The notes beneath the pieces are model-generated. The model was not told the DNA's origin. It worked only from the letters and a program-made list of their open reading frames with translations, and did not search any database. From NCBI GenBank assembly GCA_002493965.1, contig DLAP01000011.1, positions 1-20,937 on the forward strand: DNA of 20,937 nt. Direction: 5' to 3'. Both the position numbers and the translations under genes were made by a program. This DNA comes from Clostridiales bacterium UBA7044 (GTDB lineage Bacteria; Bacillota; Clostridia; Oscillospirales; Oscillospiraceae). Shown here piece by piece: positions 1-5,745 of the stretch (the first letter of the stretch is position 1; each line of letters starts with the position of its first letter).

Positions 1-365
1 ACGAAGGCTATAGAGCCAACCTTGCAAATTTCTATTCACCTTGCGCCACGGTCTTTCCCCATATGGATTTCACAGACTATATCAGAGACCACCTGATTGG
101 CCATTTCCCTCCTGCTGTGGATGCCTATCACATTCGTGAGGCTATTATCAAAACCCTTCCAGAAGCCGCCTGGGAGGCTGAGAAGGCCATTTCTGGCTAC
201 TTTACGCTACTGGATGTCTATGGACCCAAGCTGGCACATTATGCTGGCTACGAGCTGGCAAACAAGCTTCTCCCATGGGTCGTACCTGGTTACCGTGAAG
301 ACTACAGCCAGACCGCCGCATATCGCCGCGAATTGGAAAAGTACATGGGATATTTGCCCGCATAG
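1..365 (+). CDS. 3' end of an unrecognised protein (partial at window edge)
   Basis: The reading frame is open from base 3, so the gene begins upstream of the window. About 120 residues are visible, ending at a TAG stop. An ATG lies at 63-65 but has no ribosome binding site and the frame continues upstream, so it is probably an internal methionine. The protein is soluble-looking, rich in Tyr, Ala and Leu, and probably mostly helical; near the end is an YGPKLAHYAGYELANKLLPW stretch. I do not recognise the family. Base composition and the neighbouring macro-domain and intron fragments suggest accessory, possibly integrative-element, DNA. A fragment of an element-encoded helical protein is the best guess, with low confidence. 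The macro-domain remnant on the other strand loses its homology close to this stop, which points to a recombination junction here. Confidence 0.5.
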   Translation, partial: EGYRANLANFYSPCATVFPHMDFTDYIRDHLIGHFPPAVDAYHIREAIIKTLPEAAWEAEKAISGYFTLLDVYGPKLAHYAGYELANKLLPWVVPGYREDYSQTAAYRRELEKYMGYLPA

Positions 366-412
366 TAATCACGGCTTGCCCTTGCGGGGAAATAACAACC
401 ATAGGGGAGCAA

Positions 413-637
413 ACACTGTTTCGTGGGCTCTGCCACTGGATTGCTCAATACACCGCCGAAAATGCCGGAACTGATCAGCGGGAACGAAATACTGTGCAGT
501 CCGTTTTCCATCAGCACATACAGGGAACTGTAGTATGCATCGAACAATTCCTTGAATGCTGTAGGCGTTACCGAAAAGTTGGGGCCGACAGCATGGATAG
601 AGGAATACCCCGTTATTAAAGAACACCTTGATGCACA
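413..637 (-). pseudogene. Macro-domain protein fragment (ADP-ribose-binding fold)
   Basis: On the minus strand the frame reads like the middle of a macro domain. It has an ITGYSSIHAVGPNFS segment, corresponding to the usual GY..PAKYIIHAVGP strand, then a helix with LFDAYYSSLYVLMENG, then SISFPLISSGIFGG, the ligand-binding loop usually written I(A/S)FP.IS(T/S)GI(F/Y)G. Macro domains bind or hydrolyse ADP-ribose and its derivatives. The N-terminal third, with the usual NAAN motif, is missing: a TAG at 638-640 interrupts the frame and the sequence beyond it does not look like a macro domain. The C-terminus is also lost, because after NPVAEPTKQC the frame runs antisense to the neighbouring gene. 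There is no start codon with a ribosome binding site. I read it as a decayed internal fragment. Confidence 0.7.
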
Positions 638-726
638 CTATGCTAAATTAGCCAAGCGATCTGACAACTCTCTATTGAACTTATCAGGTGCAACAATCCG
701 CACATTTGGAAAAACTCCACGGATAA

Positions 727-981
727 AGTCCACATGAATGGATGCGCAGACGTATCCGTATGGTGTTTTGGAAGAAATGGAAGCGAGTCCGCACAAGGGG
801 GAGGAACCTTCTGAAATTGGGAATCTCCAACGCAAATGCGGGTATTCTTGCCAATTCCAGAAAAGGGTATTGGCGGATAGCAGCCAGCCCAATATTGCAA
901 ACAGCCCTCTCAAACCAACGGCTTGAGAAGGCTGAATTCCAGTCTTTCTATTCTTACTACCGCAAGTCTGTAGCGGTATAA
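727..981 (+). pseudogene. ltrA: C-terminal maturase remnant of a group II intron reverse transcriptase
   Basis: About 84 codons survive. They match the C-terminal maturase (X) and DNA-binding end of bacterial group II intron-encoded proteins: EWMRRRIRM, then WKKWKRVRTRGRNLLKLGI, then NSRKGYWRIAASPIL, then LSNQRLEKAEF. The WK.WK.....R...L..LG and RKGYWR patterns are typical of this family. The full protein (usually about 400-600 residues) has reverse-transcriptase motifs upstream; none is present here, and a stop at 724-726 closes the frame. The gene is therefore a 5'-truncated relic. It ends 9 nt before domain V of the intron RNA, the normal arrangement for a full-length intron, so the RNA and protein parts belong to one element. 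It cannot be mobile on its own. Confidence 0.85.
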
Positions 982-1065
982 ACAGGGGAGGAGCCGTGTA
1001 CCAGACCGGTACGCACGGTTCTGTGGGAGGTCGGCTGGCTAAATAATGGCCAGCCTCCTACCCGA
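733..1065 (+). mobile_element. Truncated group II intron, 3' portion only
   Basis: This is the 3' remnant of a bacterial retroelement: the end of the intron-encoded protein, then ribozyme domains V and VI. The 5' domains (I-III) and the reverse-transcriptase part are absent upstream; macro-domain and unassigned sequence occur instead. The 3' boundary is approximate and lies at 1061 or 1065, since group II introns usually end in AC or AT and both fit. The intron lies on the plus strand and is convergent with the MATE gene, whose stop codon (1058-1060) falls inside the intron tail. Confidence 0.8.
991..1061 (+). ncRNA. Group II intron ribozyme domains V and VI
   Basis: Domain V runs from 991 to about 1022. 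The lower stem pairs GAGCCGTG with CACGGTTC. It contains the AGC catalytic triad and the two-base CG bulge on the 3' side (GGTA-CG-CAC), and the upper stem pairs TACC with GGTA. The loop is AGACC rather than the usual GNRA tetraloop, which may reflect decay. Domain VI is the hairpin GGCTGGC / GCCAGCC (about 1033-1054) with an A-rich loop, followed by the short 3' tail. This layout is diagnostic of group II introns. Without domain I the fragment could not splice in cis. Confidence 0.82.
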
Positions 1066-2407
1066 TTCGCAATATCCGTTTCACCATAACGAAATAACTG
1101 GGCACCAAAATCAAATCTGCACCCAGCCAAGCCAGAACTTCGGCAATAAATATGCCATTTTCACCCATAAGAGCAGGGAGAATCAGAACACCGCCCGTGC
1201 GCATAATAAATTCCGCAATGCCGGAAACCATCGGAAGTACCGTATTGCCCATGCCTTGTACCGCCGAGCGGGTCACATGGAGGATATATAGGATCGGCAG
1301 GCAGATACTCATAACGGAAAGATAAGTAACGCCAACTTTGGTGGCTGCCGCGGCTTCTTCAGGTGTTCCGGAAATAAACGCACCTATGATATATTGTCCG
1401 AAACCGAGCATCACCGCGGCAATCAGAGCAGAGGTAGCCAGCGCAACAGCAATGGCCCAACCCATGCCGGTCTTGATCCGTTCGATCCTGGCGGCTCCCA
1501 GGTTCTGACCGACATAGGTGATCATGGCATAGCCATAGGAAGTTGCGGCAATTTCCAACACACCATAGAGCTTATTGGCTGCAGTAAAGCCGCCGATGAA
1601 AGCCACACCGTAACCGTTGACAACACCCTGAATGATCATTCCACCCACAGCAATGATGGCATTCTGCGCTGCCATGGGAGATCCCAGAGATAATAACTGC
1701 CCCGCCAAGGCAGGTTCCAGGGCGAAATGTTTTTTCTTCAGTGTCATAAAATTGATTTTCCGGATCTTCTGCAGACAGTAGATGCTGGAAATCCCCTGGG
1801 CAATGAGCGTGGCAACGGCAGCACCTGCAATTCCTAGGTGCAGCACCAGAACGAACAGTATATCCAGAGCAATATTGGTCAGTGCTGCAACGATCATGGC
1901 ATACAGCGGTGTCTGTCCATCGCCCAGGGAGCGCAGAATGGTCGCCAAAAGATTGTAAATCATGACGATCGGAATGCCCAGGAACATGATCCGCAGATAC
2001 AGAAGGGAACCATCCATAATCTGAACAGGGGTGTTCAGCAATACCAGGATAGGCTTAGCAACCGCCTGTCCCAGAATCAGAAACAGCAGTGCAAAAATGA
2101 TCGACAAAGAAGTGGAACTGCCAACCACTTTACGCAGGCTTTCATATTGCTTTGCGCCAAATTCACGGGCCATCAGGATGCCAAAACCCTGGGTTACGCC
2201 CTGAATCATGCCAAGCAGCATCCAGTACAGCCAATCTGTGGCACCCAGGGCAGCCAGCGCATCCACACCCAGGGCTTTGCCTACGACCATAGTATCCACC
2301 ACGGTATACAACTGTTGGAAAATGTTGCCTACCATAAGCGGGAGGGCGAAGGAAATGATCAGCGGTAGCGGTCTGCCTGTGGTCATATCTTTGATTTTCG
2401 CACTCAT
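1058..2407 (-). CDS. MATE family multidrug/cation antiporter
   Basis: A 449-residue inner-membrane exporter of the MATE family (usual length 440-470, twelve helices in two six-helix halves). The opening KIKDMTTGRPLPLIISFALP and the following NIFQQLYTVVDTMVVG segment are the family's characteristic first helices; the second half begins near GSPMAAQNAI. MATE proteins expel drugs or other organic cations in exchange for Na+ or H+; the substrate cannot be read from sequence. I chose the ATG at 2407, giving MSAKIKD, because GAGG lies 9 nt upstream. A TTG further up would overlap this site. The stop codon and last two residues or so fall within the tail of the truncated group II intron, so the native C-terminus may have been altered. 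The upstream region has an unusual leader with micro-ORFs and a terminator, described separately. Confidence 0.93.
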   Translation of the reverse strand: MSAKIKDMTTGRPLPLIISFALPLMVGNIFQQLYTVVDTMVVGKALGVDALAALGATDWLYWMLLGMIQGVTQGFGILMAREFGAKQYESLRKVVGSSTSLSIIFALLFLILGQAVAKPILVLLNTPVQIMDGSLLYLRIMFLGIPIVMIYNLLATILRSLGDGQTPLYAMIVAALTNIALDILFVLVLHLGIAGAAVATLIAQGISSIYCLQKIRKINFMTLKKKHFALEPALAGQLLSLGSPMAAQNAIIAVGGMIIQGVVNGYGVAFIGGFTAANKLYGVLEIAATSYGYAMITYVGQNLGAARIERIKTGMGWAIAVALATSALIAAVMLGFGQYIIGAFISGTPEEAAAATKVGVTYLSVMSICLPILYILHVTRSAVQGMGNTVLPMVSGIAEFIMRTGGVLILPALMGENGIFIAEVLAWLGADLILVPSYFVMVKRILRIG

Positions 2408-2441
2408 AAAAAAGTACCTCAAATGAAAAAATTACGTCCAT

Positions 2442-2470
2442 ATAGTAACATATCCAGCCGAAACTTTCAA
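2442..2470 (-). promoter_or_regulatory. Proximal promoter of the MATE gene
   Basis: On the minus strand TTGAAA (2465-2470) and TACTAT (2442-2447) are separated by 17 nt. It lies just downstream of the intrinsic terminator at 2486-2514 and about 35 nt from the MATE start. It could transcribe the exporter independently of the leader transcript. The -10 is weaker than that of the distal promoter. Confidence 0.5.
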
Positions 2471-2485
2471 CGCATCCTTTTGCCG

Positions 2486-2514
2486 GACAAAACAAAAACG
2501 CCCCTTTCGGAGCG
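2486..2514 (-). terminator. Intrinsic terminator between leader and MATE gene
   Basis: On the minus strand CGCTCC and GGGGCG form a 6-bp stem with a GAAA tetraloop, followed by TTTTTGTTTT. It sits between the distal promoter and the MATE coding region, so it either ends a short leader RNA or acts as an attenuator. The 5' arm with its flanking base, ACGCTCC, is repeated exactly at 2619-2625, so the 3' arm could pair with that earlier copy instead. Confidence 0.75.
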
Positions 2515-2531
2515 TGAAACAGGCAAAATGA

Positions 2532-2560
2532 AAACCCCTGACACCAAGCGTCAGGGGTTT
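2532..2560 (-). promoter_or_regulatory. Strong leader hairpin directly after micro-ORF 2
   Basis: A perfect 11-bp inverted repeat (AAACCCCTGAC / GTCAGGGGTTT) with a 7-nt loop. Read on the minus strand it is followed by TCATTTT, a weak U-tract, so it could be a partial terminator or a pausing/attenuation structure. The first base of the stem is the last base of the TGA stop codon of MLEPNNF, so a ribosome at that stop would sit on the hairpin. Confidence 0.6.
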
Positions 2561-2583
2561 CAGAAGTTGTTGGGTTCCAGCAT
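2560..2583 (-). CDS. Possible leader peptide MLEPNNF (uORF 2)
   Basis: ATG at 2581-2583, seven codons, TGA at 2560-2562. AGAGG lies 8 nt upstream of the ATG, a reasonable ribosome binding site. The ORF is too short for conservation to be judged from one sequence. Its placement, with the stop touching a strong hairpin in the leader of an exporter, is the reason to list it. It resembles in layout the micro-ORFs of ribosome-dependent attenuators, but the function is inferred. Confidence 0.35.
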   Translation of the reverse strand: MLEPNNF

Positions 2584-2629
2584 TTACATAACCTCTACTT
2601 TCTATAGAATGGTTTATTGGAGCGTTTGC

Positions 2630-2638
2630 TTAGTACAT
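2630..2638 (-). CDS. Possible minimal leader ORF Met-Tyr-stop (uORF 1)
   Basis: ATG TAC TAA preceded by AAAAAAGGAG with 8 nt between GGAG (2647-2650) and the start codon. This is the best ribosome binding site in the stretch, yet it serves a two-codon ORF starting about 20 nt from the likely transcription start. The sequence is clear; that it is translated is a guess. Confidence 0.3.
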   Translation of the reverse strand: MY

Positions 2639-2664
2639 TGGACTCACTCCTTTTTTGTATCTTC

Positions 2665-2693
2665 ATAATACAACTGGTTTGCTTACTTTTCAA
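2665..2693 (-). promoter_or_regulatory. Distal promoter for the MATE leader RNA
   Basis: On the minus strand TTGAAA (2688-2693) and TATTAT (2665-2670) are separated by exactly 17 nt; each box differs from consensus at one base. Transcription would start near 2658 and read through the two micro-ORFs, the hairpin and the terminator at 2486-2514, making an RNA of about 170 nt if terminated. Confidence 0.7.
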
Positions 2694-2742
2694 GATGGGA
2701 TGTTCCATAAGAAAATGAGATGGATTTCTGGTAAAATGAGAA

Positions 2743-2820
2743 TAGACATTCCCGTTGCTTTTGTGCTATACTAATTATGTTGGGCGGCTTCCGTGAGGAG
2801 GCCGCCCCTTCTTTTGTTTT
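2743..2820 (+). ncRNA. Orphan promoter plus terminator: putative ~40-nt RNA
   Basis: TAGACA (2743-2748) and TATACT (2767-2772) are spaced by 18 nt, giving a start near 2779. Immediately after it lies an 11-bp stem: GGGCGGC plus TTCC pairs with GGAG plus GCCGCCC around a GTGA loop (2782-2807), followed by CTTCTTTTGTTTT. No ORF fits between promoter and terminator. The unit would produce a very short RNA that is essentially one hairpin. It may be a decoy or small RNA, or a promoter and terminator left over from a deleted gene. Confidence 0.45.
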
Positions 2821-2911
2821 AGCCAGTAGCTATTGCTGCTGGTTCTTTTAGTAATGGAATATGCTCCTTAATCTGTTTGCTGACTTCGGTGCAGAAATCA
2901 TACAGATACAT
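2819..2911 (-). pseudogene. Short coding remnant, family not recognised
   Basis: On the minus strand an ATG at 2911 gives 30 codons reading MYLYDFCTEVSKQIKEHIP and ending at TAA. The frame stays open a few codons further upstream (SSGNFPI) before a stop. There is no ribosome binding site. The amphipathic composition looks like real protein sequence, probably the C-terminal tail of a lost gene, but I cannot name it. Confidence 0.3.
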
Positions 2912-2960
2912 TATCGGAAAGTTGCCAGATGATTACAGGTAAACGCACGTCTGATAGATG

Positions 2961-3011
2961 AAATGCACCCCACAAACTGAAAATGCACCCCACCTACAAA
3001 ATGGGGTGCAT
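2961..3011. repeat. Cluster of three ATGCACCCCA repeats (two direct, one inverted)
   Basis: The 13-mer AAATGCACCCCAC occurs at 2961-2973 and again at 2981-2993, exactly 20 bp apart. TGGGGTGCAT at 3002-3011 is the inverted copy, which with the second direct copy makes a 10-bp hairpin. Regular helical-turn spacing (20 bp) suggests protein binding: an operator, or the multi-repeat end of an insertion sequence, as seen in IS21-like elements. No transposase or regulator lies adjacent, so the role is open. Confidence 0.6.
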
Positions 3012-3051
3012 CCAAAATCAGCGGTATCATTATTAGGGTTCTTTGCCACAA

Positions 3052-3081
3052 AAACCGCTGGAAGCTTTATTTCAGCGGTTC
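3052..3081 (-). terminator. Second hairpin downstream of the ECF operon
   Basis: AACCGCTG and CAGCGGTT form an 8-bp stem with an inner A/T loop. On the minus strand the stem is followed by TTTTTG; on the plus strand by CTTGTTTTATT. It could terminate in either direction and backs up the hairpin at 3102-3138. Confidence 0.5.
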
Positions 3082-3101
3082 TTGTTTTATTCCGGTATAC
3101 A

Positions 3102-3138
3102 AAAGACGCTCCCGAAAGGTTTTTCCGGGGGCGTCTTT
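3102..3138 (-). terminator. Terminator of the SAM hydrolase/ECF operon
   Basis: AAAGACGC...GCGTCTTT with inner pairing TCCCG/CGGGG forms a 13-bp stem 13 nt past the stop of the T component. On the minus strand it is followed by TTTTGTAT. Confidence 0.7.
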
Positions 3139-3150
3139 CCGATTTTTCGA

Positions 3151-3978
3151 TCAAACAAAGGGGTTAAAGTACCGCCCACCGTTCAGCCAGGTCAGAAACA
3201 GGGACAACACCATCAACGCTCCGCAGACAATCATGGCAAGCAAATCCATTTCCGAGAATTTCTTACCGGAGTACCAGGTTCGTTTTTTTCCATGGCCGAA
3301 GCCTCGAAGCTCCATGGCGTTGGAAATGGTTTCAATTCGCTCCATGGAAGACAGAATCAGAGGAATCAGAATGGAACTGGCTGCTTTCAGCCGGTTGACC
3401 AAGCTGGCCTTTTTGCTCATCTCCGTGCCCCTCGCCTGCTGGGCCAGGGAAATATCCCGGTATTCCCGCTGAATGTCGGGAATATAGCGCAGAGCCAGAG
3501 CCACGGCATAGCTGATCCGATAGCTGACGCCAATGCGGTTCAGAGACGCGGCAAATTCCGAAGGGTTCGTTGTACATACGAACAGGAGCACAATGGGAAT
3601 GGTGCAGGCGTTTTTCAGGATCACATTGAGATGGTAGAATAACTGTTCCGCCGTGACCACATAAGGCCCCGCAATGTGGAAAAGTTCCGTCCGGCTTCCA
3701 TAAAGACTGACACCGTGGGTGGGGCTGAACAGGAAAATCAGCAGGTTATTGAGCACAATGTACACCAACATAATACTCAGCACCACGGAGATATCTTTCA
3801 CATGGAGTCTCGCGAACCGAAATAGTACCAGAGCGGCAACAGTCATCAGGCACAACAGTGGGGTGTAGAAGCTGGTCATGGCCGCCACACTCCAGGTAAT
3901 CAGACAAACCAGCTTACAAGCCCCTGTGAGCCGGTGGATGGGCGAGGGCCGGTCGATGTAATTAAACAGGTTCGTCAT
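3151..3978 (-). CDS. ecfT: ECF transporter transmembrane (T) component
   Basis: A 275-residue integral membrane protein, the scaffold that couples ATP hydrolysis to movement of the S component in energy-coupling-factor importers. It has hydrophobic helices in the first half and at the C-terminus, and the two cytoplasmic coupling motifs of the family: ARG at about 182-184 (QQARGTE) and LRG at 224-226 (ELRGFG). I chose the ATG at 3978 (MTNLFNYIDRPS) because GGGAGGT lies 8 nt upstream; the longer ORF beginning at 4005 lacks such a site. The start overlaps the end of the ATPase gene by 17 nt, suggesting translational coupling. It is the last gene of the operon and is followed by two hairpins. Confidence 0.92.
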   Translation of the reverse strand: MTNLFNYIDRPSPIHRLTGACKLVCLITWSVAAMTSFYTPLLCLMTVAALVLFRFARLHVKDISVVLSIMLVYIVLNNLLIFLFSPTHGVSLYGSRTELFHIAGPYVVTAEQLFYHLNVILKNACTIPIVLLFVCTTNPSEFAASLNRIGVSYRISYAVALALRYIPDIQREYRDISLAQQARGTEMSKKASLVNRLKAASSILIPLILSSMERIETISNAMELRGFGHGKKRTWYSGKKFSEMDLLAMIVCGALMVLSLFLTWLNGGRYFNPFV

Positions 3979-5686
3979 GGCTGCGCACCTCCCGGTCCCG
4001 GGCAATGAAGCGCCGGGTAAATTCCTCCGGGTCAGAAATCCCGCACTGCCCGGCTAAGTGATACAAAGACGTTTCCTTCAAATGGGCCGCCTCTACAATT
4101 TCTGGACTGTTCAGTACCTGAGCTGCGGATTCGTCCGCGATGACCTGGCCCGCATTGAACACGATGGCTCTGGGGGTATATTCCAGCATCAGGTGCATAT
4201 CGTGGGTAATAAGCACCACCGTCATCCCCTGCCGGTTTAGCTCCGACAGGAAATCCATAATTTCCGTGTAATGCTTCAGGTCCTGCCCGGCGGTAGGCTC
4301 GTCCAGGAGAATCATTTCCGGATTCAGCACCAGAATGGAGGCAATGGTGACCCGCTTCTTTTGCCCATAGCTCAGGGCGGAGACAGGCCAGTTCCGGAAA
4401 GGGTACAGGCCGCAGATTTTCAGTGTTTTCTCTACCCGGGGACGAATTTCCTCCTCAGTCACCCCCCGGTTGCGCAGGCCCAGGGCTACCTCGTCATAGA
4501 TCTGGGTCTTGGAAATCATCTGGTTGGGGTTCTGCATCACATAACCGATGTGGTCCGCCCGCTCCTTAATGCTCAGGGCATCCAAGTCCTGTCCGGCAAA
4601 GGTCAGAGAGCCTTTCTGCTGCCGCTCAAAACCGCAGATCACCTTGGAGAAGGTGGATTTTCCTGCTCCGTTGGTGCCCACAATGCTGAGCATTTCCCCC
4701 CTGTGGATTTTTGCGTTGATGCCCCGGAGGGCGTGGTGTCCCCCCTCATAGGTAAAGTCTATATTCTCCGCCTGCAGCAGCACCTCCCGTGAAGGCGCCT
4801 GGGCCGCCTCCGGCTGCCTGGCAAACCAAGCGCGTACCTGCCCTCTTTGCTCTTCCGACAGTTTCAGTTCCGGAAGATAGGAGGGCCGCATATCCGGTGT
4901 CAAGGAGACACCCGCATATTTCAGAGCCGTGACGTACAGCGGCTCCCGGATGCCTCCTGCCTGCAGCAGATCCCGGCAAAGCAGCTCATCCGGGCCGCCG
5001 TCGTAGACAATCCGGCCGTCACTCATCAGCACCACCCGATCCACGCTCCGGTAGAGCACATCCTCCACCCGGTGCTCAATGATGATCACCGCGCAGCCGG
5101 TGCGCTTCTGAATTTCGTCAATCAGGACAATGGCCTGTTTTCCGGTGGCCGGGTCCAGGTTCGCCAGAGGCTCATCGAACAGCAGTACATCCACATGGCT
5201 GACCATGACCCCGCCCAGGCCCACACGCTGCTTCTGCCCGCCGGAAATTTCGTGAGGGGCATGACCCATCACCTGCTCAACATCCACCAGCCGGGCAATC
5301 TCCGCCACCTGATCGTGCATCTGCGCCGTGGGGACGCAGTCATTTTCCAGGGCAAAGGCAATGTCCTCCGCCACTGTCAAACCAATGAACTGACTGTCTG
5401 AATCCTGAAGCACTGTGCCCACAATTTTCGACAGGTCAAACAGGCCCATTTTTAGGGCGTCCTTTCCTCCAATCGTCAGATTTCCCGTGGTCTTCCCGGG
5501 ATAGGAGTTGGGGATCAGGCCGTTAATGCAGTGGGCCAGAGTGGACTTTCCACAACCGGAAGGACCGGCAATCAGAAGCTTTTCCCCCTTGTGGATTTGC
5601 AGATTGATGTCATACAGGGTCGGCTCTGCCTGGGCGGTGTATTGGAAGCCGAAATTTTCAAAGGAAATGATGGGTTCTCTTTCCAC
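3962..5686 (-). CDS. ECF transporter ATPase, fused A-A' (two ABC domains in one chain)
   Basis: A 574-residue cytoplasmic ATPase that contains both nucleotide-binding domains of an ECF importer. Domain 1: Walker A GPSGCGKS at 41-48, signature ISGGQ at 147-151, Walker B VLLFDE at 167-172, H-loop His 205. Domain 2: Walker A GTNGAGKS at 337-344, signature LSYGQ at 438-442, Walker B MILLDE at 458-463, His 495. Both sites look catalytically intact. The start is GTG at 5686, 7 nt after a perfect AGGAGG; a TTG upstream would include that site in the coding region. Most ECF systems use two separate subunits (EcfA, EcfA'), while fused versions are known in YkoD-type modules. It lies between the S and T genes, so the four-gene operon encodes a dedicated (group I) transporter. 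Confidence 0.93.
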   Translation of the reverse strand: MEREPIISFENFGFQYTAQAEPTLYDINLQIHKGEKLLIAGPSGCGKSTLAHCINGLIPNSYPGKTTGNLTIGGKDALKMGLFDLSKIVGTVLQDSDSQFIGLTVAEDIAFALENDCVPTAQMHDQVAEIARLVDVEQVMGHAPHEISGGQKQRVGLGGVMVSHVDVLLFDEPLANLDPATGKQAIVLIDEIQKRTGCAVIIIEHRVEDVLYRSVDRVVLMSDGRIVYDGGPDELLCRDLLQAGGIREPLYVTALKYAGVSLTPDMRPSYLPELKLSEEQRGQVRAWFARQPEAAQAPSREVLLQAENIDFTYEGGHHALRGINAKIHRGEMLSIVGTNGAGKSTFSKVICGFERQQKGSLTFAGQDLDALSIKERADHIGYVMQNPNQMISKTQIYDEVALGLRNRGVTEEEIRPRVEKTLKICGLYPFRNWPVSALSYGQKKRVTIASILVLNPEMILLDEPTAGQDLKHYTEIMDFLSELNRQGMTVVLITHDMHLMLEYTPRAIVFNAGQVIADESAAQVLNSPEIVEAAHLKETSLYHLAGQCGISDPEEFTRRFIARDREVRSHDEPV

Positions 5687-5745
5687 GTAACATCCTCCTA
5701 CAAACAAAGGCAGGCTTGCGGCCTGCCTTCGTTTTTACGCTATGC

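Larger units (their letters stand above)
2408..3150. other. 743-bp non-coding stretch between MATE and ECF genes
   Basis: This stretch has no full-length gene. It is AT-rich in its left two thirds and carries the features listed separately: two minus-strand promoters, two micro-ORFs, a hairpin, a terminator, an orphan plus-strand promoter/terminator unit, a short coding relic, the ATGCACCCCA repeat cluster, and two hairpins ending the ECF operon. It separates the mosaic left end from the ordinary core genome on the right. Confidence 0.7.

Noticed and set aside
552..737. Plus-strand 61-residue ORF
   Set aside because: It lies antisense to the macro-domain core, has no ribosome binding site and no recognisable motif.
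638..913. Minus-strand ORF upstream of the macro fragment, ending SDRLANLA before TAG
   Set aside because: Its upper part is antisense to the clearly recognisable maturase tail, and the lower part matches no family I know. I treat it as a shadow plus unassigned sequence.
2961..3011. CRISPR array
   Set aside because: Only two direct 13-mers with 7-nt spacing and one inverted copy; repeat and spacer lengths do not fit and no cas genes are present.
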